Assembly: GCF_000246945.1 (NCBI RefSeq)
Contig: NZ_BAEX01000005.1
Location: forward strand, 1-64,000
Length of the DNA stretch: 64,000 nucleotides
Origin: Myroides injenensis M09-0166
GTDB lineage: Bacteria; Bacteroidota; Bacteroidia; Flavobacteriales; Flavobacteriaceae
Reading direction: 5' to 3'
Shown here: positions 37,197-46,422 of the stretch, piece after piece
How the letters are laid out: each line of letters begins with the position of its first letter
How positions within the stretch are numbered: the first letter of the stretch is position 1
Translations under genes and position numbers: made by a program
Notes under the pieces: generated by a model
What the model was told of the DNA's origin: nothing
What the model saw: only the letters and a program-made list of their open reading frames with translations
Database searches by the model: none

Positions 37197-38502
37197 AACT
37201 TTCCTGATCTAAAAAAAAAGGCTCTCCATTGATAAAATTTTCAAACGAGTCTATAGGAGCAAAGTCAATATAAATGGTAGAATAATCTCCTTTTTTTCTC
37301 CAGAGTCTAACTGAATCTGTTTCTTTTTTTCGTAGCCATTCTCGAGTCACAAGGGTTCGATCCTTCAACCCTAAAACATCCACAAGTAACCACTGCCCAA
37401 GAGCAGCTTGTCCATAGCGTTTTCCGTTTTCATCCACTTCTGTATTACTACCTGATTGTAAGCTTTTCATATTACTTTGAGTAACAAGTGCTGGTATGCG
37501 TTTACCATTGGGTAATTGAAGGTGAAAGCGAACTTCTGGTCTATCTTTTTTATCTCCTTTAAAAGCTTCTCTTTCTTTTTCAAATTCAAAAATATTTGCA
37601 GTAAAAAAGTCTGGATTCTTTTCATGAAATTCCCTAGGTATTGGAATGTATACTTCATTTAAAGGTCTTGGAATACTACTTCCTTTAGATTTTGGAGCTG
37701 CATTCCACGCATTTAATCCGGATTTTTCTTCTACTTCTTGACTTCTATAGGAATACAAAGGCAAAAACACTTCAACAATATCTTCTTCCTTGATCGTTTT
37801 CGTCTTCCCTAAAAGAGTCATATACGCCTCAAGTAAAAAATCAAAAGGGTTTTCAATAATATCAACTTTGAACTGGTCGAGTAGTAAACTATCCTTTTTA
37901 CTTGAATCAAATTTTTGCCAGATTTGAGAATCTGCAAAAGTAAATTTGTAATCTTTCAATCCATCTGACCAAGAGAATGCAGAATTTGTACAAGAAAATT
38001 CTTTTAGATTTCTTGTGTCAATTAATGGATAAGCACACTCATTAATTGTAAAATTTCCTTCATCACGAGTTATATAGTGATAGATATTCATATCAGCATT
38101 TAAACCAAGTCTTTGATAGTCGGTAATTAATCGTTCATTTCTGATTTGAGATAGAGTATGAGCTAGAGCTTCATGGTTCATTTTTACAGCATTGATATCA
38201 TCTTGATATCTTTTGAGTTGCATGGTTTTTTGAAAAGAAGGTCTACTTCCCATCCAAGTTTTAAGACCAATACCAATTCGTTGTCCTTTTATAATTGACA
38301 ATACATCATGTGGAGTATTTCCAATATCAACATTCTGACAATTAAAAGCTCTAGCAAAAACAGTTTCTTGAAACTTAGAATCAAGATAGGGTATAGGATC
38401 CCCTTGTTTTTGTCTAAACAGGTTAGATAAGGCTCCATATACTTGTAGAAACTGGATATATTCTTGTTTTTGCTCTTTAGAATAGTTTGCCCAAATATTC
38501 AT
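37195..38502 (-). CDS. Putative restriction-type nuclease, NgoFVII-like C-terminus
   Basis: A 435-residue protein. The N-terminal third contains FQETVFARAF, TPHDVLSIIKGQRIGIGLKT (an Asp then GLK) and a QLKRYQDDIN stretch, resembling a PD-(D/E)XK core. The last 170 residues (IPIPREFHEKNPDFF, LPNGKRIPALVTQSN, GQWLLVDVLGL, REWLRKKETDSVRLWRK) look like the B3-type DNA-binding domain seen in NgoFVII-like enzymes. It may be a second restriction enzyme of the island. The assignment rests on pattern only. Confidence 0.5.
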   Translation of the reverse strand: MNIWANYSKEQKQEYIQFLQVYGALSNLFRQKQGDPIPYLDSKFQETVFARAFNCQNVDIGNTPHDVLSIIKGQRIGIGLKTWMGSRPSFQKTMQLKRYQDDINAVKMNHEALAHTLSQIRNERLITDYQRLGLNADMNIYHYITRDEGNFTINECAYPLIDTRNLKEFSCTNSAFSWSDGLKDYKFTFADSQIWQKFDSSKKDSLLLDQFKVDIIENPFDFLLEAYMTLLGKTKTIKEEDIVEVFLPLYSYRSQEVEEKSGLNAWNAAPKSKGSSIPRPLNEVYIPIPREFHEKNPDFFTANIFEFEKEREAFKGDKKDRPEVRFHLQLPNGKRIPALVTQSNMKSLQSGSNTEVDENGKRYGQAALGQWLLVDVLGLKDRTLVTREWLRKKETDSVRLWRKKGDYSTIYIDFAPIDSFENFINGEPFFLDQES

Positions 38503-38607
38503 TTTTTGTGGTAAGGTATTAGATTAATTGCCTAAAGATATCAAATATATTAGGATTAAAATTTAGTAATGAACATATTTTGTTTGTATACAATTAGCAT
38601 GTTTGAC

Positions 38608-39453
38608 TTAAATTTCTTTATCCATATACTCTTCCAACCCCTGTTTCAACTTATCCAAATAACAAGTCCTTGATTTAGCTCTTGTTTTCATCCGGTGAAA
38701 AGCATGATGTATATCCAAGAGTGTAATCCCAAATAATTGTTGAAATAACACCGCAATTTTGCGTATTTCAAGTTTTCCATTATTTATTGAACCTGACACA
38801 TAAAGCGCATAGATGAGTTCTATAAGTGCATTTTGAGATTCTGACCAAACAAGTGTCTCTGAGAATTTTGAGGTATTATTAACCTTAAGTAAGTGCTCGC
38901 TTATTTTTTGTTGTAAATAATGTTGTAAAAGATTATGAGCAAGTATTCGAGAGACCTTGTAATCATAGAAAGTTGAAAAAAGGGTATCTATTTCAAAAGC
39001 GAAACTGTTCATGCCAATAAGGGGAGTTATTTTGCCTAGAGTGAAGTATTCTAGATCTTTATCCGATCGGTTTGATTTGTAGTATTTATAAAAATCACAC
39101 TGACTAAAATGTTTTTTATATTCTAAACTTAGTTCTTCTATTTGTTTAAGGTAATATTTATGCTGAGAGTTATAATCCATAGGGCAACTCAGTTCTATTT
39201 TGTAGACCTTGTTATAAAATATTAGTTTACTTAAGATCTGAGGTTTGATGGTTTTAAAAAAAGCAATTTCTTCTGTTTGATTATCAAAGCCATTTTTTAA
39301 GATAGTTGTTTTAAGATTTACTAGTGTGAGTTGAATGAAATGTATTATTTCTAGTGTGTTCTCTATGGAGATGGGAGCTAATAGGCTTAATTCTGCTTCT
39401 TTAATTTCAATGGAGTTTAAAGCCTTTTTGAAAATCATGTTTTGATGTTCCAT
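38608..39453 (-). CDS. RteC domain protein (conjugative-element regulator)
   Basis: A 281-residue RteC family protein from ATG 39453 (the frame extends to 39549, but that part has no family match). It shows FYKYYKSNRSDKDLEYF, the expected RteC core, and a helix-turn-helix-like end (EIRKIAVLFQQLFG, then FHRMKTRAKSRTCYLDKL). In the Bacteroides element CTnDOT, RteC is a regulator needed for excision. It marks the left part of the conjugative element. The cognate rteA and rteB genes are not adjacent. Confidence 0.88.
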   Translation of the reverse strand: MEHQNMIFKKALNSIEIKEAELSLLAPISIENTLEIIHFIQLTLVNLKTTILKNGFDNQTEEIAFFKTIKPQILSKLIFYNKVYKIELSCPMDYNSQHKYYLKQIEELSLEYKKHFSQCDFYKYYKSNRSDKDLEYFTLGKITPLIGMNSFAFEIDTLFSTFYDYKVSRILAHNLLQHYLQQKISEHLLKVNNTSKFSETLVWSESQNALIELIYALYVSGSINNGKLEIRKIAVLFQQLFGITLLDIHHAFHRMKTRAKSRTCYLDKLKQGLEEYMDKEI

Positions 39454-39550
39454 AATTATTGAGTTTGGTTGGTTAATTATGGATATTATTGAATCAAAAA
39501 ATAGATTTAGTATTTGCCTTTTTAAAATAACACAAAGTCCCTTTATCAAT

Positions 39551-39593
39551 CAATACGTGAAAACACGATAAAATATGCGGAAAACACGTATTG
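39551..39593 (+). promoter_or_regulatory. Conserved promoter element, copy 1 (AAACACG pair)
   Basis: The element has two AAACACG sites (39561 and 39582) 21 bp apart and ends in GTATTG. It is preceded by CAATACGTG (39551), an inverted copy of the final CACGTATTG. It lies 56 bp before the first gene of the two-component operon. The same arrangement stands at 41995-42032. Confidence 0.65.
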
Positions 39594-39648
39594 CATCTTA
39601 AATGAATATTGTAAATATTTACATTATTAACTTTAAAAGCTTAATTTT

Positions 39649-39966
39649 ATGAATATTAGCAAGAATTCAGGAACGCAAATTAGCCTTGATAAGGCTATTG
39701 AATTTACACACGCTTACCAAGAGAATAATCCAAGTTTACCAAAGAGTTACTTTGTTGGGCTAGATAAATTAGACGAGTTACTTGAGCAAGAAGGCTGCAT
39801 TGGACTTCGCATTTATCCAGGATTAGACTCTGATACAAATCAAAGTAATTTGGTCTTGGTAGGTGTGGATGAAAGTGGAGAGGATATGACACAAGGAATC
39901 ATACTTGAGCATCTTGTTCTTTGTCCTCCTTTATGCCCTAAGCAAAGTCAATTAGTAAAAAAATGA
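39649..39966 (+). CDS. 105-residue hypothetical protein with a CPPLCP motif
   Basis: An unrecognised soluble protein with C50, and C92 and C96 in LCPPLCP near the C-terminus. There is no signal peptide. It is the first gene after the shared promoter element and is followed 4 bp later by the membrane gene, so it belongs to the two-component operon. The Cys pair might bind metal or be redox-active; this is speculation. Confidence 0.6.
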   Translation: MNISKNSGTQISLDKAIEFTHAYQENNPSLPKSYFVGLDKLDELLEQEGCIGLRIYPGLDSDTNQSNLVLVGVDESGEDMTQGIILEHLVLCPPLCPKQSQLVKK

Positions 39967-39970
39967 TTAA

Positions 39971-40606
39971 ATGTTTTACAGCATACTCTTATATGCAACA
40001 CTTATAGCGGGATGTGCTCCACTTAGTTTGTTTTTGGCAGGTCATAAATATCGCTCTCAAGCAAATAGAGTAGTTCTTCCTCTAATTGGCCTTATGGTCC
40101 TTTCATCTGTTTATGAATACGTTGTGAGTTTACAACTACAAGTTAGTGTTGTATTATGGTATCAGGTGTATCCAGCTCTTGAGTTTGCAACTTTATATTT
40201 TTTATTTGAAAATTATATAACCCAAAGACCTAATTGGCTTTTTCATAGTCTATTGGGTCTTTTTCTTTTGTTTTATATTTTGTCTTTATGTTGTTTTGAT
40301 ACTGACTCATATTTAATGTCTACAGGACTAAATAAAATATACAGTACTTTTTTTGTTTTGCTGTGTACTTTTTTGTGGATCAGGCAGGTATCTAATCAAA
40401 AGAAGATTTTAAAGTTATATAATGAGAGTCAGTTTTTTATTGTCATGGGGCTTTTCTTTTATTATGCTACAACGATTTCTGTATTTATTCTTCTTGGCTT
40501 TATTGATAAAAGCGGTTTATATATTTATGATTATTGGCTAGTTAACATTCTAGCAAGTTTGATTTTAAGAATAACAATATCCATTGGTGTATGCAAAATG
40601 ATCTAA
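39971..40606 (+). CDS. Membrane protein of the two-component operon
   Basis: A 211-residue protein with about six transmembrane helices filling nearly its whole length, and no recognised domain. It overlaps the histidine kinase gene by 16 bp, so it is likely a sensor or partner subunit for that kinase, which has little sensing region of its own. A Cys pair (CC, about 97-98) lies in a loop. The family is unknown. Confidence 0.65.
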   Translation: MFYSILLYATLIAGCAPLSLFLAGHKYRSQANRVVLPLIGLMVLSSVYEYVVSLQLQVSVVLWYQVYPALEFATLYFLFENYITQRPNWLFHSLLGLFLLFYILSLCCFDTDSYLMSTGLNKIYSTFFVLLCTFLWIRQVSNQKKILKLYNESQFFIVMGLFFYYATTISVFILLGFIDKSGLYIYDYWLVNILASLILRITISIGVCKMI

Positions 40607-41361
40607 ATCTATTTTTTTGGCTAGGCACTTCTATTATGATCTCTTTAGCTATTATGGTTATTATCTTGGTTGTTTTCTATCAAAATAAGATAGGAAAATA
40701 TCACAACGAGCAATTAAAAGAACAATTAAAAACCAATCTTATTGTAGAGCATAAAGAAAGGGAGCGAATGGCTAAGGAGCTGCACGATGGACTCTGTAGT
40801 GATCTAGCAACTATAAAGAATCTGGTTTCAATTTTAGAGCTGAGTCCAGATAAGAATACAAGAACTGAAATTATAGCTGATTTAAGAGATGGGGTTCTTT
40901 TATGCTATGAAGAGACTTTAAGAATAAGTTATAACTTATCCCCACCACAGGTGAAGGATAATATTATTAGTGTTCTTTTGAGCAATTATATAAAAAGAGT
41001 ATCAAAGGTAAGTGATACCGAGTTAGCTTTTAAGTCTAATAAGCAAACATTTGTTTTAGATGAGATTCAAAAACTTGAGATCTATCGAATTGTTCAAGAG
41101 CTAGTTCACAATATCATTAAACATAGTTATGCCAAGAAAGCCAAGCTTAGCCTTGTTTGGCAGGATGATTCAGTTTGTTTACATCTGGTAGATGACGGGG
41201 TGAAGTATAGCTTTGATAGCCAAAATGGTTCAAGAAATTCAGGACTTGGCCTTTCAAATATAAAGGCGCGTATTGTACAATTACAGGCTGAGTTTATCCA
41301 TGAGTCTAAGCAGGAAGGAAATGATATTAGTATAATTATAAAAAGACAAGAAGATGATTAG
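40591..41361 (+). CDS. Sensor histidine kinase (HisKA_3 type)
   Basis: A 256-residue kinase with one N-terminal transmembrane helix (about 8-29), an H-box ERERMAKELHDGLCSDL with H65 phosphorylated, an N-box (ELVHNIIKHS) and a G-box (GLGLSNIKARI). It belongs to the NarL-partner class. It has no periplasmic sensor domain; the membrane protein encoded just upstream and overlapping may supply input. Its stop overlaps the response regulator gene by 8 bp. Confidence 0.9.
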   Translation: MQNDLNLFFWLGTSIMISLAIMVIILVVFYQNKIGKYHNEQLKEQLKTNLIVEHKERERMAKELHDGLCSDLATIKNLVSILELSPDKNTRTEIIADLRDGVLLCYEETLRISYNLSPPQVKDNIISVLLSNYIKRVSKVSDTELAFKSNKQTFVLDEIQKLEIYRIVQELVHNIIKHSYAKKAKLSLVWQDDSVCLHLVDDGVKYSFDSQNGSRNSGLGLSNIKARIVQLQAEFIHESKQEGNDISIIIKRQEDD

Positions 41362-41995
41362 AATTGCGGTTGTAGATGATCACAAATTATTTCGAAAAAG
41401 TTTCTTGCGTTTACTCTCTCAGATAGAAGATGTTGAAGTTTTGTTTGATTGCTCCAATGGTATTGAATTATTTGAAAAGCTAAAAACAACCAGTGTTGAT
41501 ATTGTTTTTTTAGATATACAAATGCCGATCATGGATGGATATCAAGTGGCGAGTTTACTTGAGAAAAATCATCCAGAGATTAAAATTCTTGTACTCACTA
41601 GTTTCGATGATTCTTATAGTATCGAGCGGATGCTCAAGTATAATATAGCTGGATACTTAACAAAAAATATTTCATTTTCTAAACTCAAAACAGCCATTTA
41701 TGGAGCTAAGTCAGATGGAATTTATTACGACAATCAAATCCAAGACATTGTTGACCAAATAGAAGATCAAAAATCCTCCCAGTATGTTATCTTCTCGGAT
41801 AAAGAAATTGAGATAATCAAGCTTTATGCTATGCAATATACCGTTAAACAAATTGCAGAGATGCTTAATTTAAGCACTAGAACTATTGAAAAATATAAGG
41901 AAACATTAATGCAGAAAACCGATTCTAAAAACTTTATTGGTGTTATCTTGTTTGCCATGCGCTGGCACTATATAGAGGATAGTGATTTGAACTAG
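41354..41995 (+). CDS. NarL/LuxR-type response regulator
   Basis: A 213-residue regulator. The receiver domain has D8/D9, phospho-acceptor D54 in VDIVFLDIQMP, Thr in LTSFDDS and Lys in GYLTKN. The C-terminal LuxR-type helix-turn-helix is at about 140-200 (FSDKEIEIIKLYAM, then QIAEMLNLSTRTIEKYKE). It is partner to the kinase gene that overlaps it. The promoter element before its own operon recurs immediately after its stop (41995), before the MauE operon, so it probably controls both. Confidence 0.92.
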   Translation: MIRIAVVDDHKLFRKSFLRLLSQIEDVEVLFDCSNGIELFEKLKTTSVDIVFLDIQMPIMDGYQVASLLEKNHPEIKILVLTSFDDSYSIERMLKYNIAGYLTKNISFSKLKTAIYGAKSDGIYYDNQIQDIVDQIEDQKSSQYVIFSDKEIEIIKLYAMQYTVKQIAEMLNLSTRTIEKYKETLMQKTDSKNFIGVILFAMRWHYIEDSDLN

Positions 41996-42032
41996 TGAAA
42001 ACACGATAAAAATACCGTATAAACACGTATTG
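41995..42032 (+). promoter_or_regulatory. Conserved promoter element, copy 2 (AAACACG pair)
   Basis: GTGAAAACACG and AAACACGTATTG with 22-bp spacing match the element at 39557-39593. The first base overlaps the response-regulator stop codon. The next gene starts 51 bp downstream. Confidence 0.65.
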
Positions 42033-42082
42033 ATTTGAATTATAGTGAATTGTAGTTTTGATTATCCTAAAATGCAACCACC

Positions 42083-43552
42083 ATGAAAGCCAAATACGTC
42101 CTTATAGTATCCTACTTCTATATATTACTTTTTGTATATGCAGCCATAAGTAAGCTCATCACTTTTGAAGCCTTCCAGGTTCAACTTACCCAGTCCCCAC
42201 TGCTTAGTGCTTATGCCAATAGTATTGCATATTTAGTACTCGGAGCCGAACTATTATTTGCTTTACTGCTTTGTATTAAAACAACAAGACTCACAGGGCT
42301 TTATCTTAGTTATGGGCTTATGGTTGCATTTACCCTTTATATTTACCTGATATTAAACTACAGTGATTTCATCCCTTGTTCTTGTGGTGGAATACTTGAA
42401 AAGATGGGATGGAACGAGCATCTGTGGTTTAATATTATTGTAAGTCTACTGGCTTTGATAGCTTTATTTTTTCACGATCAAAAAAGAAAAAGATTTTATA
42501 TAGGATCAATCACCACCACCATAATAAGTAGCATACTTGTTATTTTGCTTTTTCTATCTTCTGAGTATATCATAAAAAAAGAAAATCCCTTTATAAGAAG
42601 GTATTTGCCTCATGGAGTATTAGAGGATGATACATTAGAATTGCAGGTTAACTCCTTCTATTTTTCAGGTTATTATAAGGATAATATTTATTTGGGTAAT
42701 TACAATACGCCTCTTAGGTATATAAGGGTAGATTCACTTTTACAAAGAGAAGACTTTTCTATAGAGATAGATTCTATAAATTTTGCTTATTCTGATTTAA
42801 GATTAAAAGTATCTTATCCATTTTTTTATATAGCAGATGGAACGATTCCAATTGTATTTCAAGGAGTGCTTGATAACCAAATTGCATCTGCTAAAACAAA
42901 AGTATTAAGCTACCGTGAAGTATATTTTTTAGATTTTTTACCATTAGATTCTACTCATATTATATTTAAATCAATCGATATTAATCAAAAGAGAATCATT
43001 CTAGGTACTATTGATCTAAACAAAAACAATAAAATTGATTTAAAACAAGATCTACTTAAGATTGAATCTGATGGGGTTTTTGATATTGACGGAGTATTAA
43101 ACTATAGTGTTAAGCAAAAAAAAGTATTTTATACTTACTATTATAGAAATCGGTTTGTTGAAATGGATAATTACTTGAATTTCATTAAAGAGCATAAGAC
43201 CATTGATACAACAAGTAGTGTGAAAATAACAGCTGCTAAGCTATCAACAGGGGAGAATAAGATGACTACACCTATTCAAGCTATTAACTCAAAAGTTCTG
43301 ACTCATGGTAACTTATTTTTCATTGTATCAAACTCTATGGGACAAAAAGAGTCTTATAAAATGTGGGGTAGAGCTAGCATTATTGATGTCTATGATATTG
43401 TGGAAGATAATTATGTTGGTAGTTTTTATATTAATAACCTAGGAGAGTATAAACTATCGGATATGATTGTTACAGATAATTACATATATGGTCTGTTTGA
43501 TACAAAACTTGTACGCTTTAAACTGGCCAAATTATTAAGAGACAAGTTTTAA
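42083..43552 (+). CDS. MauE/DoxX-type membrane protein with C-terminal extracytoplasmic domain
   Basis: A 489-residue protein. Residues 1-130 hold four transmembrane helices of the MauE (DoxX-like) type with FIPCSCGGILEKMGW (C99, C101), a motif of redox-linked MauE proteins. A fifth helix lies at about 145-165, followed by about 320 residues predicted to lie outside the membrane, rich in beta segments. MauE proteins are linked to disulfide or cofactor maturation. It begins after copy 2 of the promoter element and precedes the DUF6520 gene, so both may act on one extracytoplasmic Cys-containing target. Confidence 0.75.
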   Translation: MKAKYVLIVSYFYILLFVYAAISKLITFEAFQVQLTQSPLLSAYANSIAYLVLGAELLFALLLCIKTTRLTGLYLSYGLMVAFTLYIYLILNYSDFIPCSCGGILEKMGWNEHLWFNIIVSLLALIALFFHDQKRKRFYIGSITTTIISSILVILLFLSSEYIIKKENPFIRRYLPHGVLEDDTLELQVNSFYFSGYYKDNIYLGNYNTPLRYIRVDSLLQREDFSIEIDSINFAYSDLRLKVSYPFFYIADGTIPIVFQGVLDNQIASAKTKVLSYREVYFLDFLPLDSTHIIFKSIDINQKRIILGTIDLNKNNKIDLKQDLLKIESDGVFDIDGVLNYSVKQKKVFYTYYYRNRFVEMDNYLNFIKEHKTIDTTSSVKITAAKLSTGENKMTTPIQAINSKVLTHGNLFFIVSNSMGQKESYKMWGRASIIDVYDIVEDNYVGSFYINNLGEYKLSDMIVTDNYIYGLFDTKLVRFKLAKLLRDKF

Positions 43553-43604
43553 AAGGTTTGGCTTCACCTTTAAAAAAAGCTATAAACCAATAAATTTTAT
43601 AAAG

Positions 43605-43904
43605 ATGAAAAAGTTTTTAAAAACAGCAGGTTTGCCAATCGGAGTATTTGCTCTTGCTATCAGTGCGGCATTTGCAACAAATGCAATAAAAAATTCAGAA
43701 TTAGCTGATCCTATAGCTTATTATCGACTCAATCCGAATGATCAGTATTCCTGTATGAAAACTAGTGAATCCTGTACTACAATACCCGGACAAATTTGTA
43801 AATGGGTTGAAGTACCAGGTATTTTAGAACATGACTTGTATGAAATTAGTTTTGAATCTGATGGAATTACGACATATTGTTCTAAGCCATTATATAGAAA
43901 ATAG
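43605..43904 (+). CDS. DUF6520 family secreted Cys-containing protein
   Basis: A 99-residue protein with an N-terminal signal-like hydrophobic segment (GVFALAISAAFATNA) and a mature part with four Cys (C50, C57, C65, C92), typical of DUF6520. Two disulfides are plausible in the envelope or outside. It directly follows the MauE-type gene by 52 bp. A bidirectional terminator (43914-43938) separates it from the convergent susC-susD-peptidase operon. Function unknown; a secreted signal or adhesion peptide is one possibility. Confidence 0.75.
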   Translation: MKKFLKTAGLPIGVFALAISAAFATNAIKNSELADPIAYYRLNPNDQYSCMKTSESCTTIPGQICKWVEVPGILEHDLYEISFESDGITTYCSKPLYRK

Positions 43905-43913
43905 TTAAATTTA

Positions 43914-43938
43914 AAAGGGCGATTAATTCTCGCCCTTT
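43914..43938. terminator. Bidirectional terminator
   Basis: A 9-bp G/C-rich inverted repeat (43914-43922 with 43930-43938) lies between the convergent DUF6520 and S9 peptidase genes. Confidence 0.75.
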
Positions 43939-43947
43939 CTTGTATAA

Positions 43948-46422
43948 TTAATTTAAAAGCTGATTTTCGGAGTTATTATCTTTTAGATAATAGTCAAACC
44001 AATAAAGAACTTTGTTAGATAAATCACTTTGATTTTTTGACATGTTTAAAGCATGACCTTCATTTTTATAAAATAAAGCTACATGTGGAATTTTATACCT
44101 ATATAAAGCCATGAAAAAATGTCGAGTATGTTCCCAATGAACATTGTAATCATCTAGTCCAGTCCAAGATAGAAGGGGGGTTCGAATATTATGAACATGA
44201 TGTAGTGGAGAGTTTTTTAGATATTTATCAATGTTTTGTTTTGGCGGTTGATGCATATCTAATTGCCCTTTATCTTCATACCTCCAAAAATAAGGTCGAC
44301 TAAAATTGTAGCTATAGGAATAATAATCCCAAATGATATCATTTATTGGAGATCCGCTTACTGCAGCTTTAAATAGATTCGTTTGAGTTATTATAAAATT
44401 CGTTTCATAACCTCCAAAAGAATGTCCTATTAACCCCATATTGTTTGTATCAATACTGGGTTCAATATCTTTAGCTTTATTGATTGAATTTATTACACAA
44501 TCTAAGGCAGATAATCCAGGTCCTGAGTGATTTGTTTTTGTGTCTGCTAATAAAACAAAATATCCGTTATTATTTAAAAATGGTATATTAAATCCCATAT
44601 AATTGTACAATGATGGTAATAAAAACACATTTCTCTTACTATTTTGTAACTGATAAATATTGACAATTAGTGGATATTTTTTAGTAGAACAATAATTTAA
44701 TGGGTAGTATAAAACTCCTCCAAGTTCTGTTTGATCTGTAGTATTGTATTTAAAGACTAATTGTTTGCGATTTTGTATGAAACTTTTGGGTAGTCTAGTT
44801 CTTATTATTTCTTTTAAACCATTTTTATACCTGTAAATTACAGGAGGTATAGTATAGTTTTCTGTAGAAAACGTTATTGTACTTAAATCATCTGAGTACC
44901 TTATATTGTTAATTTTATCTGGGGTATTCTCAATAATTATTTTTAAGCTATCTTGTTTAAAAACATAGAGAGAATTATTTGCTTTGTATTTATCAGTAAT
45001 ATGAATGAATAAATTTTCTATAGAATTAATGTTCTGATCACCTCCTATCATTAGGTTCAGTTTGCTTTTTTCAAAATTATTTATGTTTAGTAAATCTATT
45101 TCAACTTCAGTATTTTTCGAATTAAAAATATTTTTAAGTTTCTTACTCTCAAAGTTATATCTCCATATATTATAGTTCGTAGTGATAAAGATTTGATTAG
45201 ACGATACATCCCAATATAGTTGGTTTTGTTTTTCTTCAATAGGTATTTTAATTCTTTTATTATCAACGAGATTATATAAGAACCATTGGTTATCGATTTT
45301 ATATGCAAATAGTTTACTAAGAGGATTGTAGGACGTATTGGTAGTATAATTGTTTGCTCTTGTAGCTAAAGTATCTTTTGGATTTCCAAAAGTATCTGTA
45401 GTTATTATATCATTAAAAGCTAAATAGGATGTATAATCTTTATACGGCTTTTCGTCTATGGCAATTAACTTGTTTGATATTTTACTTAAATGATAAATAG
45501 TTGAATAATTATGAATTATTTTCTGTAAAGAATCTGTCGGTATATGATATACGTAATTAGTTAAAGTAAACTTGTTATTTGAATGTAGATTATTTTTAGC
45601 TTCAAGCTTTTTATCTGTGGTACTCCAGATATCGACATCATTGTTATCTATTTGATTTTCATTTGGCTTATTAACTTTTATAAATAAAGTTTCATTATCA
45701 ATGAAATCATACACTAGATTATAAGTTATGGAATCATTTACAAATAAATTAATTTTTTTTGTTGTTATCTTTTCTTCATCGATGTAATTTATAATTAGCT
45801 TATTGTCTTGACTTAAAGTAAGTATGGATTGATTATTAGGTGACAAAATAACCTCACTATTTATCTTTTTGTCTTTTATTACTCTGAAAGATTTTTTATA
45901 TGGATTTTTTGTAAGAATCAGACTGTCCTTGGTCTCTAGTAGAACACATCCATTAATTAGATTATATTTAATGATATTATCAAATCGTTTAGATTCTTTA
46001 AAACTTCCATCTTTTATTTTTAATAAAAGTACTTGGTTTGATTTTTCATCATCAGTTAAGATTGTTTTATTGTCACCTAAAACTGTATATCTATTAATAT
46101 TATCTATAGAATCTATTTTGCCTGAAATTAAATTGTTTAAGTATAATTTATTACTATTTGCGCTTAAGTATATTAAGTTATCATCTACAAAGTTGTAGTT
46201 GATAATTTTTAAAAATGTTTTACTTTCTAAGGTTTCATTATTAACTACATATAGGGTATCTGCGTTTTGGTCGTATAATTTAATTATTACACTCCATTGT
46301 CCATTAGGGGATACTTTATGGTTAAAAAAGGTATGCCAACGCGGATCAATTGGTAACTGCCCATAGGAAGCAGTTACCAAAATCAAAGATAATGTACAAA
46401 TTAAATGACTTTTAATATCCAT
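43948..46422 (-). CDS. S9 family peptidase (prolyl oligopeptidase type)
   Basis: An 824-residue secreted peptidase. Residues 1-21 form a signal peptide; a long N-terminal beta-propeller region follows. The C-terminal alpha/beta-hydrolase has Ser668 in GHSFGG, an Asp at about 757-758 (LDDYNV) and His790 (NEGHALN). It would cleave peptides in the periplasm or at the surface. It overlaps the susD gene by 11 bp, so it belongs to the susC-susD operon and may process the imported substrate. Confidence 0.92.
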   Translation of the reverse strand: MDIKSHLICTLSLILVTASYGQLPIDPRWHTFFNHKVSPNGQWSVIIKLYDQNADTLYVVNNETLESKTFLKIINYNFVDDNLIYLSANSNKLYLNNLISGKIDSIDNINRYTVLGDNKTILTDDEKSNQVLLLKIKDGSFKESKRFDNIIKYNLINGCVLLETKDSLILTKNPYKKSFRVIKDKKINSEVILSPNNQSILTLSQDNKLIINYIDEEKITTKKINLFVNDSITYNLVYDFIDNETLFIKVNKPNENQIDNNDVDIWSTTDKKLEAKNNLHSNNKFTLTNYVYHIPTDSLQKIIHNYSTIYHLSKISNKLIAIDEKPYKDYTSYLAFNDIITTDTFGNPKDTLATRANNYTTNTSYNPLSKLFAYKIDNQWFLYNLVDNKRIKIPIEEKQNQLYWDVSSNQIFITTNYNIWRYNFESKKLKNIFNSKNTEVEIDLLNINNFEKSKLNLMIGGDQNINSIENLFIHITDKYKANNSLYVFKQDSLKIIIENTPDKINNIRYSDDLSTITFSTENYTIPPVIYRYKNGLKEIIRTRLPKSFIQNRKQLVFKYNTTDQTELGGVLYYPLNYCSTKKYPLIVNIYQLQNSKRNVFLLPSLYNYMGFNIPFLNNNGYFVLLADTKTNHSGPGLSALDCVINSINKAKDIEPSIDTNNMGLIGHSFGGYETNFIITQTNLFKAAVSGSPINDIIWDYYSYSYNFSRPYFWRYEDKGQLDMHQPPKQNIDKYLKNSPLHHVHNIRTPLLSWTGLDDYNVHWEHTRHFFMALYRYKIPHVALFYKNEGHALNMSKNQSDLSNKVLYWFDYYLKDNNSENQLLN

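Noticed and set aside
45869-46198. 109-codon plus-strand ORF inside the S9 peptidase gene
   Set aside because: Shadow of the peptidase frame, with no family match.
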